Assembly (NCBI RefSeq): GCF_040050925.1
Contig: NZ_CP157390.1
Coordinates: forward strand, 2,046,001-2,110,000
From: Leifsonia sp. NPDC080035
GTDB taxonomy: Bacteria > Actinomycetota > Actinomycetes > Actinomycetales > Microbacteriaceae
Length of the DNA stretch: 64,000 bases
Direction: 5' to 3'
How positions within the stretch are numbered: the first letter of the stretch is position 1; each line of letters starts with the position of its first letter. The notes under the pieces are model-generated. The model did no database searches, was not told the DNA's origin, and worked only from the letters and a program-made list of their open reading frames with translations. A program made the position numbers and the translations under genes. Below, piece by piece: positions 38,750 to 47,697 of this stretch.

Positions 38750-40218
38750 TTTGATTCGGCGAGTCGGGGGTCGGCGGCAGGCGCGGCGGGTGCCGTCGCG
38801 GCCGGTGCCGTCGTCGCGCCGCCGCGCGACCTGCGGGCGGCGACGAGCATGACGACGCCGACGAGGATGGCGAGCGCGTAGAAGCCCGCCGCGACGTGGA
38901 ACACGCTCTGGAACCCGGTGACCTGCGCCGCGATCCCGGCCCGGTCCCCGCCGGCCGCGACGAACACGCCGGCCAGGATGGCGAGACCGACCGATCCGCC
39001 GAGCTGGTGTGCCGTGTTCACCAGTCCGGAGCCCGCGCCGGCCTGCTCCGCGGGCACGTCGGCCATCCCGAGCTGGGTGAGCAGGATGATCGCGATGCCC
39101 TGACCGACGCCGAGGACGAGCAGGGGCAGCAGGATCCAGGGCAGGAACGCCGTGCCTGCGCCGACCGTCGAGAGCCAGCCCATCCCCACGAGGGCGAGGA
39201 TCAGCGAGGCGACGAGCAGCCGCTCCTGGCCCATCCATCGCACCAGCGGGCGGACCACGTACACCGTCGCGAAGAACATGCCGGTCAGTGGGATGAAGCT
39301 GAGGCCCGCGAGCAGCGCGCTGAAGTGCAGGACGTCCTGCAGGTACTGGCTGAGGAAGTAGAACGTCGAGAACATCGCGCCGACGATGAGGACGCGGGCG
39401 ATGTACGCGCCCGACCGGGTCGCGTTCGCGAACAGACCGAGTGGGACGATCGGCTCGGCGCTTCGGCGCTCGATGAGCACGAAGGCCGCGACCAGCACCG
39501 CCGCGAGTGCGAGGAGACCGAGGACGATCGGCGACGTCCAGCCCGCGGTGCTCGACTCGATCAGGCCCCAGACCAGGGCGGTCATGCCGACGGTGATCGC
39601 CAGGGCGCCCGCCAGGTCGAAGCTGCCGCGCCGGCGGGCGGTCTCGGTGAGGAAGCGCGGGGAGAGCAGCACGACGATCAGGCCGATCGGCACGTTGATG
39701 AGGAGTCCCCAGCGCCAGGAGAGCAGGTCGGTGAAGACGCCGCCGACGATGATGCCGACGCTCGCGCCCGCGCCGATCACCGCGCTGTAGATCGCGATGG
39801 CACGGCTGCGCTGTTCCGGCTCCGGGTAGGCGCCGACCAGGAGGGCGAGCGTGGACGGGATGGCGAAAGCCGAGGCGGCGCCCTGCAGGATGCGGGCGGC
39901 GAGCAGCGTCGGCACGTTGACGGCGAGTCCGGCGAGCAGGGACGCGAGCGCGAAGACCGCGACGGCGATCACGAAGACGCGACGGCGCCCGGCGAGGTCG
40001 CCGATGCGCGCGCCGAGCAGCAGCAGGCCGCCGAAGGTGAGGACGTAGGCGTTCTGCACCCACGACAGCGAGGTGGGGGAGAAGCCGAGTTCGGCGACCA
40101 GATGGGGGAGGGCCGTCGTGACGATCGAGGTGTCGAGGACCATCATCAGCTGCGCGCCCATGATGAGCGCCAGCACGACGGTGCGGCGCCATCTCGGCGT
40201 CGGCGTTGTGGAAGACAT
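38746..40218 (-). CDS. MFS drug exporter, DHA2 family (14 TM), second copy
   Basis: A 490-residue exporter: ALIMGAQLMMVLDTSIVTTALPHL in helix 1, GARIGDLAGRRRVF motif A and IGAGASVGIIVGG motif C. ATG 40218 follows AAGGAG by 6 nt. The C-terminus is an Ala/Pro-rich cytoplasmic tail. Divergent from tetR at 40310 with a pair of G/C-rich operators in between. Distinct from the exporter at 28297 but of the same family. Confidence 0.93.
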   Translation of the reverse strand: MSSTTPTPRWRRTVVLALIMGAQLMMVLDTSIVTTALPHLVAELGFSPTSLSWVQNAYVLTFGGLLLLGARIGDLAGRRRVFVIAVAVFALASLLAGLAVNVPTLLAARILQGAASAFAIPSTLALLVGAYPEPEQRSRAIAIYSAVIGAGASVGIIVGGVFTDLLSWRWGLLINVPIGLIVVLLSPRFLTETARRRGSFDLAGALAITVGMTALVWGLIESSTAGWTSPIVLGLLALAAVLVAAFVLIERRSAEPIVPLGLFANATRSGAYIARVLIVGAMFSTFYFLSQYLQDVLHFSALLAGLSFIPLTGMFFATVYVVRPLVRWMGQERLLVASLILALVGMGWLSTVGAGTAFLPWILLPLLVLGVGQGIAIILLTQLGMADVPAEQAGAGSGLVNTAHQLGGSVGLAILAGVFVAAGGDRAGIAAQVTGFQSVFHVAAGFYALAILVGVVMLVAARRSRGGATTAPAATAPAAPAADPRLAESK

Positions 40219-40233
40219 CGGTAGCTCCTTAGG

Positions 40234-40291
40234 ATTAGTGGGGGGTGCCCCCCGCTTACGAAAGTCGAAACGGGGGGATTCCCCCACTTAT
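40234..40291. promoter_or_regulatory. paired inverted G6/C6 operators between MFS gene and tetR
   Basis: The 21-bp site 40234-40254 and the reverse complement of 40271-40291 match at 17 of 21 positions; each is itself a palindrome with a G-run and a C-run around 2-3 bases (AGTGGGGG...CCCCCCG). The sites lie in opposite orientation 16 bp apart, as expected for cooperative TetR binding over both promoters. Confidence 0.65.
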
Positions 40292-40309
40292 TCCTGAGGG
40301 AGGCAGAAA

Positions 40310-40858
40310 ATGTCCGATCGCCCGCTCCGCGCCGACGCCCGGCGCAATCACGAGCGCATCGTTGAGGCCGCGACCGCGGTGTTCGCCGAGGCGGGGGCGT
40401 CGGCCTCGCTGGAGGAGGTGGCACGGCGCGCGGGTGTGGGGAGCGCGACGCTGTACCGGCGGTTCCCGACCCGTGGCGCGCTGTTCGAGGCCGTCTACTC
40501 GGGTCAGGTCGACCAGTTGCTCGCGCCCGGCGCGGGGGAGGGGGCCGGGTCGCCGGGTGAGGCGCTCGACGCCTGGCTGCGCCGGTTCGTCGACTTCATC
40601 ATCGGCAAGCGCGCGTTCGCGGAGGAGATGGCGCACGACACGGAGATCGTCTACGCGGCGCGGCGGCGCATCTACGGGACAGCGGAACCGCTCCTCGCCG
40701 CGGCGCAGGCGGCGGGCGAGGCGCGCACGGATGTGACCGCCGACGACATCCTCCGGATGCTCAGCGGCATCGGCCTCGCCGACTACCCGCAGTCGGGGCA
40801 GCTGGAGCGCGTCGTCGGCGTCTGCCTCGACGGCCTCCGCCCTGACCCTCGCGCATAA
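40310..40858 (+). CDS. TetR-family repressor of the second DHA2 exporter
   Basis: A 182-residue TetR protein with HTH about residues 28-52 (SLEEVARRAGVGSATLYRRFPTRGAL) and a short helical ligand domain (WLRRFVDFIIGKRAFAEEM) of the SbtR-like type. Good ribosome site TGAGGGAGG before ATG 40310. Divergent from the MFS gene. Confidence 0.92.
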   Translation: MSDRPLRADARRNHERIVEAATAVFAEAGASASLEEVARRAGVGSATLYRRFPTRGALFEAVYSGQVDQLLAPGAGEGAGSPGEALDAWLRRFVDFIIGKRAFAEEMAHDTEIVYAARRRIYGTAEPLLAAAQAAGEARTDVTADDILRMLSGIGLADYPQSGQLERVVGVCLDGLRPDPRA

Positions 40859-40890
40859 CCCGCGCGCATCCCCGCCCTTCGCGCGCCGAA

Positions 40891-40939
40891 GGGCACGTGG
40901 TTGTCGCTTTCTTGCCCGAAAAGCGACAACAACGTGCCC
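40891..40939. terminator. long palindrome between tetR and lacI (bidirectional terminator candidate)
   Basis: Arms 40891-40910 and 40920-40939 are 20-bp inverted repeats with one mismatch around a 9-nt loop; TTT and AAA at the loop side. It lies between convergent stops at 40858 and 40950. Confidence 0.7.
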
Positions 40940-40949
40940 CTCGGGAAGG

Positions 40950-42029
40950 TCAGCAGCCGCAGCTGCGGCGGAGGACGAGCTCCACGGGGAGCATCCTGCT
41001 CTCGGGTGCGGTGTCGGGGTCGGCGATGCGGTCGGCCAGGAGCTCGACCGCGATCCGGCCGAGCGCATCCATCGGCTGGCGCACCGTGGTGAGCGACGGG
41101 CGGACGCTGCGCCCGGCGTCGATCCCGTCGAAGCCGGTGACGATGACGTCGCCGGGCACGGAGACGCCGGCGGCCGCGAGCGCTTCGAGCAGGCCGAGGG
41201 CGGTCTGGTCGGAGCTGCAGACGATCGCCCCGGGCAGCGGGCCGGCGGCGACGAGCGGCGCGAACAGCTTCTTCGTCTCCATCCGGCCGCCCGCCCCGAG
41301 GGCCAGCGGCTCGGGGGCGGGGATGCCGCGCGCGGTGAGCGCCTCCCGGAACCCGGCGTAGCGGTTGCTGCGGTCGTAGTCGTCGGCCGGTCCGGCGAAC
41401 CAGAACTCCTCGACGCCGTGCGTCTCGACGAGGTGCGCGGTCAGGGCCGCCATCCCCGCCCGGTTGTTCACCGTCACCGAGCTGAAGCCGGTGCTCGGGG
41501 CGGGCTCGTGGCTGACCATCACGATCGGCTTGGTGCGTCCGAGCCGGCGAAGCGCCTGGTCGGACATGACGTGGGGGAGCACGATCAGCCCGTCCACACG
41601 TCGTGCCACCTCGTCGATCGCGACGCCGCTCGCGTCCGCCTGCTGCCAGCCGAGGGCCAGCGGGATGCCGCGGAGGGTGCACTCCAGCTCGACGCCGCGG
41701 AGCACCTCGTCCGCGAACAGCGGGTAGAGCCGGGGGGAGGAATCCTCCTCGCGCACGGTGCGCACGAGGTCGGCGGAGGCGGCGTCGATCGTCTCGAGTT
41801 CGTCCGGCTCGTGGCCGCTGAACGAGTACAGGCCGATGACGCCGGTGTGCTTCTCGGCGAGGCCGCGGGCGAGCCCGCTCGGCGTGTAGCCGAGTTCGTC
41901 GACGGCGCGCTCGATGAGCTCCCTGGTGGCCGGTTTCACCACGGCAGGGTTGCGGAAGAACCGGGAGATCGTGGCCGTCGAGACGCCGACGCGCGCTGCG
42001 ACGTCGTACACGGTCGGGGTGTCACCCAT
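40950..42029 (-). CDS. LacI-family repressor of the GH1/ABC operon
   Basis: A 359-residue LacI protein: HTH VYDVAARVGVSTATISRFFRNP at residues 6-28, effector domain with VIGLYSF, IVCSSDQTALGLLEAL, VIVTGFDGIDAGRSVRPSLTTVRQP, and a Cys-containing end RRSCGC. AAGGAG precedes ATG 42029. Divergent from the binding-protein gene at 42220, whose promoter contains a matching palindrome. Likely responds to a beta-glucoside. Confidence 0.92.
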   Translation of the reverse strand: MGDTPTVYDVAARVGVSTATISRFFRNPAVVKPATRELIERAVDELGYTPSGLARGLAEKHTGVIGLYSFSGHEPDELETIDAASADLVRTVREEDSSPRLYPLFADEVLRGVELECTLRGIPLALGWQQADASGVAIDEVARRVDGLIVLPHVMSDQALRRLGRTKPIVMVSHEPAPSTGFSSVTVNNRAGMAALTAHLVETHGVEEFWFAGPADDYDRSNRYAGFREALTARGIPAPEPLALGAGGRMETKKLFAPLVAAGPLPGAIVCSSDQTALGLLEALAAAGVSVPGDVIVTGFDGIDAGRSVRPSLTTVRQPMDALGRIAVELLADRIADPDTAPESRMLPVELVLRRSCGC

Positions 42030-42123
42030 GCGGTCTCCTTCGTGTGCGCAGAGGGGCTCCGGCCGCCCTGCGCGCGTGGCTATCCTGCTGCATCCCGAGC
42101 CGAAACAGAAACGCTCGACCGAC

Positions 42124-42153
42124 TTGCAATCTAAAAATGTACGCGCATACACT
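42124..42153 (+). promoter_or_regulatory. promoter with embedded LacI operator, GH1/ABC operon
   Basis: TTGCAA (42124-42129), 18 bp, TACACT (42148-42153). Between and over the -10 lies TGTACGCGCATACA (42138-42151), a 14-bp palindrome with one mismatched pair and central CG, an ideal repressor site. Start codon is 67 bp downstream. Confidence 0.65.
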
Positions 42154-42219
42154 GACCCGGGACAAACCGGCCGGCAACCCCCGGCGGTCGGAGAAGAGAA
42201 CGTCCCGAGGGAGACAAAG

Positions 42220-43500
42220 ATGTTGAGGAAGCGAGCGGTCGTCGCTGCAGCTGCCGCACTGACCACCGTGCTGGTGCTCGCCGGCTGCGGCAGGAGCAAT
42301 GGCTCGGACGCGGGCGGTTCGGCCGCCACGATCTCGTCCGGCAAGGCCAAAGGCACGATCAAGGTGTGGGCGCAGGGCGCGGAGGCGCAGTTCCTGCCGG
42401 AGATCGTCAAGGGCTTCGAGAAGGAGAACCCGGACGCCAAGGTCGAGATCACGGCCATCCCGTGGGCCTCGGCCCACCAGAAGTACCAGACGGCCATCGC
42501 CGGCGGCTCGACCCCCGATCTCGCCCAGATGGGCACGACCTGGATGGCCGACTTCGCGGACGCGTTCCAGACCGTCCCGGACGCGGTCGACACCTCCGGC
42601 ATGTACGACTCCGCCGTCAACGCGGCGAAGGTCGACGGCGTGAACGCGGGCGTGCCGTGGTACGTCGACACCCGCGCGATCTACTACCGCAAGGACCTCG
42701 CCGAGAAGGCCGGCTACTCCACCCCGCCCACCACCTGGGACGGACTCAAGGCCATGGCGAAGGCGATGCAGGAGAAGGCGGGCGCGAAGTTCGGGATGTC
42801 GCTTCCGACCGGCGCGGTCGCGGACGACTTTCAGCTGATCCTGCCGTTCCTGTGGTCGAACGGCGGCGAGCTCACCAACGCCGACGGCACGAAGTGGACG
42901 TTCGACACCTCCGCGAACGTGAAGGCGATGGAGTACATCAACAGCTACTTCACCGACGGCATCTCCAACAAGAGCGCGGACACGGCGGTCGGCGCGAACG
43001 AGGCGAACTTCGCCAACGGCTCGGTGCCCATGCTCATCAACGCGCCCGCCGAGATCAGCCAGCTCGCCCAGGCGGGCGGCGGCGACGCGTTCAAGGACAA
43101 GATCGGCGTGATGCGCTTCCCGAAGGAGAAGTCCTCCACGTCGTTCGTCGGCGGCTCCGACCTCGCCGTCTTCAAGAAGGCGTCGAACGCCGACGGCGCA
43201 TGGAAGCTCGTCCAGTACCTCTCCAAGCCGGACGTCCAGGCGCAGTTCTGGAAGCTCACGGGCGACCTGCCCTCTGTCGACAGCGCCTGGGACAAGGGCG
43301 AGCTGAAGAGCGACCCGCTGCTGCAGGTCTTCCGCGACCAGCTCGGCGACACGAAGTCCCCGCCGGCCAACACCGGCTGGACCCAGGTCTCCTCCGACGC
43401 CGACTCGCAGCTCGAGAAGATGGTCCGCGGCGGCTCCAGCCCGGCCGAGGCGATGAAGGCGCTGCAGAGCGCCGCCGACGGGGTGGGCACCGGGAAATGA
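42220..43500 (+). CDS. sugar ABC transporter substrate-binding lipoprotein (GH1 system)
   Basis: A 426-residue family 1 solute-binding protein with lipobox LAGC near residue 24. Diagnostic blocks include FLPEIVKGFEKENPDAKVEI, YYRKDLAEKAGYSTPPTTWDGLKAM, and FVGGSDLAVFKKA. GAGGGAG precedes ATG 42220. First gene of binding protein/permease/permease/GH1; overlaps the next by 4 bp. The GH1 enzyme suggests cellobiose or another beta-glucoside. Confidence 0.93.
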   Translation: MLRKRAVVAAAAALTTVLVLAGCGRSNGSDAGGSAATISSGKAKGTIKVWAQGAEAQFLPEIVKGFEKENPDAKVEITAIPWASAHQKYQTAIAGGSTPDLAQMGTTWMADFADAFQTVPDAVDTSGMYDSAVNAAKVDGVNAGVPWYVDTRAIYYRKDLAEKAGYSTPPTTWDGLKAMAKAMQEKAGAKFGMSLPTGAVADDFQLILPFLWSNGGELTNADGTKWTFDTSANVKAMEYINSYFTDGISNKSADTAVGANEANFANGSVPMLINAPAEISQLAQAGGGDAFKDKIGVMRFPKEKSSTSFVGGSDLAVFKKASNADGAWKLVQYLSKPDVQAQFWKLTGDLPSVDSAWDKGELKSDPLLQVFRDQLGDTKSPPANTGWTQVSSDADSQLEKMVRGGSSPAEAMKALQSAADGVGTGK

Positions 43501-44441
43501 CTTCCTCGACTCTCGCCCCTGCCGGGTCGCGCACCGCGCGGCCCGGCCGGGGACGGTCGCGGCGGGTCGGCCTCGGACAGTCGGCCTGGGCTCCCTGGAT
43601 CTTCGTCGCGCCGTTCCTGATCATCTTCGGCGTCTTCACGCTCGTGCCGCTGGTGTCCTCGTTCGCGATGTCGTTCACCGACTTCAAGGCGACCGACGTG
43701 CAGAGCCCGTTCGGGGTCAACTTCGTCGGGCTGGACCAGTACATCTCGCTGTTCGGCAACGCGCAGTTCCTGCACTCGCTGGGCAACACGGCCTACTTCG
43801 TGCTGGTGGGCATCCCGCTGACGATGATCGTGGCGCTCGCCCTCGCGGTCGCGCTGAACAACGGCATCCGCCGGTTCCGGGCCGTGTTCCGGGTCGGCTT
43901 CTACGTGCCGGTGGTCTGCAGCATCGTCGCGATCTCGACCGGCTGGCGCTTCATCCTGCAGGACGACGGCCCCCTGAACGGCGTGCTGGCGCTGGTCGGC
44001 ATCCACGGTCCCGACTGGCTGAACTCGACGACGTGGGCGATGCCCGCGATCATCGTGATGGCCGCCTGGCGCAACGTCGGAACGCTGATGATCATCTTCC
44101 TGGCCGGCCTCCAGGCCGTGCCCGCCGAGGTGCAGGAGGCCGGGATGATGGACGGCGCCGGCGCCTGGAAGCGCTTCACCGCGATCACCCTGCCGATCCT
44201 GCGCCCGACCATCCTGCTGGGCAGCGTGCTGATCAGCGTCGGCTACCTCCAGTTCTTCGAGGAGGCGTTCGTGATGACCGGCGGCGGACCGCTGGACTCC
44301 ACCCTCTCGATCACCTACTTCATCTACAAGCAGTTCGGATTCGGACAGTACGGCCTGGCGTCGGCGGCGAGCTACCTGCTCTTCATCGTCATCGCGCTCG
44401 TCAGCGTCATCCAGTTCCGGACCCTGCGATCCCAGGACTGA
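43497..44441 (+). CDS. sugar ABC transporter permease (MalF type)
   Basis: A 314-residue permease with six predicted helices; the first is WIFVAPFLIIFGVFTLVPLVSSFAMSF. EAA loop VQEAGMMDGAGAWKRFTAITLPIL. Arg-rich cytoplasmic N-terminus. ATG overlaps the preceding stop. ATPase expected in trans. Confidence 0.93.
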   Translation: MTSSTLAPAGSRTARPGRGRSRRVGLGQSAWAPWIFVAPFLIIFGVFTLVPLVSSFAMSFTDFKATDVQSPFGVNFVGLDQYISLFGNAQFLHSLGNTAYFVLVGIPLTMIVALALAVALNNGIRRFRAVFRVGFYVPVVCSIVAISTGWRFILQDDGPLNGVLALVGIHGPDWLNSTTWAMPAIIVMAAWRNVGTLMIIFLAGLQAVPAEVQEAGMMDGAGAWKRFTAITLPILRPTILLGSVLISVGYLQFFEEAFVMTGGGPLDSTLSITYFIYKQFGFGQYGLASAASYLLFIVIALVSVIQFRTLRSQD

Positions 44442-44442
44442 C

Positions 44443-45327
44443 ATGACGACCACCACACTGAACCGGACGCAGCCCGACACCCGTCAGGCGACGCGACGCC
44501 GCACACGCGGCTTCGACGTCTCGCGCGCCATCACCTACCTCGTGCTGGTCGTCGCGCTCGTCGTGACGCTGCTGCCGCTGGTCTGGATGTTCCTCAGCTC
44601 GTTCAAGACGCAGGGCGACATCCTCGGCGACCCGACCTCGTGGTTCCCGAAGCACTTCACCTTCGACAACTACGCCCAGTGGTTCGGGCCGCTGAACATC
44701 GGGCAGTACTTCACGAACACGCTCGTCGTCGCCGTGGTGACGGTGCTCGGCAACCTCGTGTTCTGCTCGATGGCGGGCTACGCGCTGGCGAAGATGCGCT
44801 TCCGAGGCAAGAACGTCGTGTTCACGCTCGTGCTCATCACGCTGATGGTGCCGGCCGTCGTGACGTTCATCCCGATGTTCGTGACGGTGAGCAAGCTGGG
44901 CCTGCTCAACACGTACGCCTCGCTGTTCCTGCCCTTCCTGGCGTCGCCGATCGGCGTGTTCCTGATGCGCCAGTTCATCGCCGGGATCCCGGACTCGCTG
45001 ATCGAGGCCGCCCGGCTGGACGGGGCGGGGGAGGCGCGCATCTTCCTGCGCATCGTGATGCCGCTCTGCGGCGCACCGCTGGCGACCCTCGCCATCCTCA
45101 CGTTCCTCACCTCGTGGAACAACTTCCTCTGGCCGCTCGTCGCCGCCCAAGGCCAGAGCACCTACACCCTGCCGATCGCGCTCTCGCTGTTCTCGGTCGG
45201 GCAGAACGCCACACAGTACGGGCTTCTGCTCGCCGGATCCACGCTCGTGATCGCGCCGGTCGTCGTCCTGTTCCTCGCTCTGCAGCGCTACTTCACGCAG
45301 AGCGTCGTCGGCACCGGCATCAAGTGA
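44443..45327 (+). CDS. sugar ABC transporter permease (MalG type)
   Basis: A 294-residue permease. First helix ITYLVLVVALVVTLLPLVWMFLSSFK, EAA loop IEAARLDGAGEARIFLRIVMPL, C-terminus FTQSVVGTGIK typical of the subfamily. Starts directly after the previous stop. Confidence 0.93.
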   Translation: MTTTTLNRTQPDTRQATRRRTRGFDVSRAITYLVLVVALVVTLLPLVWMFLSSFKTQGDILGDPTSWFPKHFTFDNYAQWFGPLNIGQYFTNTLVVAVVTVLGNLVFCSMAGYALAKMRFRGKNVVFTLVLITLMVPAVVTFIPMFVTVSKLGLLNTYASLFLPFLASPIGVFLMRQFIAGIPDSLIEAARLDGAGEARIFLRIVMPLCGAPLATLAILTFLTSWNNFLWPLVAAQGQSTYTLPIALSLFSVGQNATQYGLLLAGSTLVIAPVVVLFLALQRYFTQSVVGTGIK

Positions 45328-45346
45328 CAACCGAAAGAGACATCGC

Positions 45347-46558
45347 ATGACTACGGCTCCCCGCCAGTTCCCCGACGGCTTCCTCTGGGGCGCGTCGACC
45401 GCCGCGCACCAGATCGAGGGCAGCAACATCAACACCGACTGGTGGGTGCGCGAGCACACGCCGGGGTCGGGCGTCGCCGAGCCGAGCGGGGACGCAGCGG
45501 ACAGCTTCCACCGCTACCCGGAGGACATCGCGCTGCTGGCGGCCGCCGGGCTCAACGCCTACCGGTTCAGCATCGAGTGGGCGCGCATCGAGCCGGAGGA
45601 GGGCCTTGTCTCGCGGGCGATGCTGCAGCACTACCGCCGGATGATCCAGACCACGATCGACGCCGGGCTCGAGCCTGTTGTGACCATCCACCACTTCACC
45701 AGCCCGCGCTGGTTCGCCGAGAGCGGCGGCTGGCACGGCCGGGACGCGGTCGACCGGTTCGCCCGGTACGTGGAGACGGTGCTGCCCATCCTGAGGGACG
45801 TGCGCCGGATCGTCACGATCAACGAGCCGAACATCCTCTCGATGATGCACGGGAAGCACGAGGGCGACCTCGCCGCCATCGGCCTGCCCGCACCGGACGA
45901 CGCGGTCAGCGAGGCGCTCGTCGCCGCCCACCGCCGGTCGCGCGAGATCCTCACCCAGCTGCCGGGGGCCGCGACCGGCTGGGCGATCGCGGGCCAGGCG
46001 TACCACGCCGAGCCGGGCTGCGAGGCGGAGATGCTCGCCTTCCGCCACCCGCGCGAGGACCTGTTCCTCGAGGCCGCCCGCGGCGACGACTTCGTCGGCG
46101 TGCAGGCGTACCTGCGCACGTTCATCGGGAAGGACGGCGCGGTCCCCGTGCGCGAGGGTGTTGAGACGACGCTCACGGGCTGGGAGTACTTCCCTCCCGC
46201 GCTCGGGATCGCCGCCCGGCACGCCTGGGACCTGACCGGTGGGGCCCCGGTGCTGGTGACGGAGAACGGCATCGCCACCGCGGACGACGCCCGCCGTATC
46301 GACTACACCCACGACGCGCTGCTCGGACTGCACGACGCGATGGCCGATGGCGTCGACGTCCAGGGATACCTGCACTGGTCGGCGCTCGACAACTACGAGT
46401 GGGGCAGCTACAAGCCCACCTTCGGTCTCATCGGCTGGGATGCGGAGACATTCGAGCGCACGCCGAAGCCGAGCGCCGCGTGGCTGGGCGGCATCGCCCG
46501 GTCGGGCCTGCTGACGCATCCCGACCCGGCCCACATCCCGTATACCGACCCGCAGTAA
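45347..46558 (+). CDS. GH1 beta-glucosidase
   Basis: A 403-residue retaining beta-glycosidase. N-terminus FPDGFLWGASTAAHQIEG is the GH1 signature; acid/base Glu160 in TINEPN and nucleophile Glu306 in VTENG are intact; LHWSALDNYEWG closes the barrel. It is shorter than typical GH1 enzymes (440-480), lacking parts of the central loops. No signal peptide, so it hydrolyses imported beta-glucosides in the cytoplasm. Last gene of the operon. Confidence 0.93.
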   Translation: MTTAPRQFPDGFLWGASTAAHQIEGSNINTDWWVREHTPGSGVAEPSGDAADSFHRYPEDIALLAAAGLNAYRFSIEWARIEPEEGLVSRAMLQHYRRMIQTTIDAGLEPVVTIHHFTSPRWFAESGGWHGRDAVDRFARYVETVLPILRDVRRIVTINEPNILSMMHGKHEGDLAAIGLPAPDDAVSEALVAAHRRSREILTQLPGAATGWAIAGQAYHAEPGCEAEMLAFRHPREDLFLEAARGDDFVGVQAYLRTFIGKDGAVPVREGVETTLTGWEYFPPALGIAARHAWDLTGGAPVLVTENGIATADDARRIDYTHDALLGLHDAMADGVDVQGYLHWSALDNYEWGSYKPTFGLIGWDAETFERTPKPSAAWLGGIARSGLLTHPDPAHIPYTDPQ

Positions 46559-46571
46559 GGGCCGTCGCGGC

Positions 46572-47564
46572 TCAGCGGGCGATGATCTCGTACGGCACGC
46601 TGTGGTGAGCCGCGGGCGGTGACGTCCGCGATCCGAGGAGGTCGAGGATGGTGTCTGCGGCCTCCTCGACGCCGGGGTTGACGGTCGAGAAGGCGGGGAT
46701 GTGGAAGCGGCCCTCCTCGATCCCGTCGAAGCCCATCACCGCGACCCGGTCCGGGACGGCGATCCCGTGCGAGCCGAGCGTGTACAGCGCGCCGAGGGCC
46801 AGGCTGTCGCTGAAGCAGAACAGCGCGTCGAACGCGACGCCGTCATCGATCAGGCGCTGTAGAGCGCGGGAGCCCTCGGCGCGGTTGAAGTGCTCGACCG
46901 TCGCCCAGAGCGCCGGATCGACCGGGAGGCCGGCCGCCTCGAGCGCCTGCCGGTAGCCGTCGAATCGCAGCCGGGAGGTGGCGCTCGGGCCGGACTCCTG
47001 CACCCCGACCGCCGCGATGCGGCGGCGCCCCTGCGCGATGAGGTGCGCCGTCGCGCTCGCCGCGGCGGAGACGTTGTCGATGCCGACGTGCTGGACGCCG
47101 GGACCGACGAGGGCCTCCGCCTGCTCGCCGATGAGGATGAGCGGGGGAGCGGCGCTGCGTCCGGCGAGGTCGTCGGTCGTGAGCTGCAGCGGGCTCAGCA
47201 CGATGCCGTCGAGCGCTGGCAGGCCGACGCCCGACATCATGTCGCGTTCGGCCGCGCGGTCGCCGTTCGTCTGTGCGATGAGCACCGTGAACGACCGGCG
47301 CTGCGCGCGGGCGACGAAGCGGGACGCGAACTCGGCGAAGTAGGGCTCGCGCAGGTCCGGGACCACGAGCGCGATGAGGCCGCTGCGGCCGTTGCGCAAC
47401 TGGCGCGCCGCGAGGTTGGGACGGTAGCCGAGCTCGTCGATCGCCGCCAGGATGCGGGCCCTGACGCCGTCGCTGACCCAGCCGGTGCCGTTCACGACGT
47501 TGGAGACGGTGGTCGCGCTCACCCCGACCGATTCGGCCACATCGGCAAGCGTCACCCTCGGCAT
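46572..47564 (-). CDS. LacI-family repressor of the GH2 operon
   Basis: A 330-residue LacI protein: HTH TLADVAESVGVSATTVSNVVNG at residues 5-26, hinge LGYRPNLAARQLRNGRSG, effector domain with FDALFCFSDSLALGALYTLG and VAVMGFDGIEEGRF. Convergent with the GH1 gene, divergent from the GH2 gene at 47698, in whose promoter region a GGAAAG/CTTTCC palindrome lies. Confidence 0.92.
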   Translation of the reverse strand: MPRVTLADVAESVGVSATTVSNVVNGTGWVSDGVRARILAAIDELGYRPNLAARQLRNGRSGLIALVVPDLREPYFAEFASRFVARAQRRSFTVLIAQTNGDRAAERDMMSGVGLPALDGIVLSPLQLTTDDLAGRSAAPPLILIGEQAEALVGPGVQHVGIDNVSAAASATAHLIAQGRRRIAAVGVQESGPSATSRLRFDGYRQALEAAGLPVDPALWATVEHFNRAEGSRALQRLIDDGVAFDALFCFSDSLALGALYTLGSHGIAVPDRVAVMGFDGIEEGRFHIPAFSTVNPGVEEAADTILDLLGSRTSPPAAHHSVPYEIIAR

Positions 47565-47600
47565 CTCATCATCCTTTCACGCCGTCGACTGCGCTGCCTC

Positions 47601-47661
47601 TTGACTCTAGTTTAGCGTTCAACTATGGTCGGGTCCTAGCACTGGAAAGCCCTTTCCGGTG
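47601..47661 (+). promoter_or_regulatory. promoter and downstream LacI operator of the GH2 operon
   Basis: TTGACT (47601-47606), 17 bp, TATGGT (47624-47629). Then a 22-bp near-palindrome at 47640-47661 with perfect GGAAAG/CTTTCC half-sites and outer CAC/GTG, placed around +5 to +25, a position that blocks initiation. Confidence 0.7.
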
Positions 47662-47697
47662 CACGCACGACGCACAACGGACGAGGGAGTCGCACAG

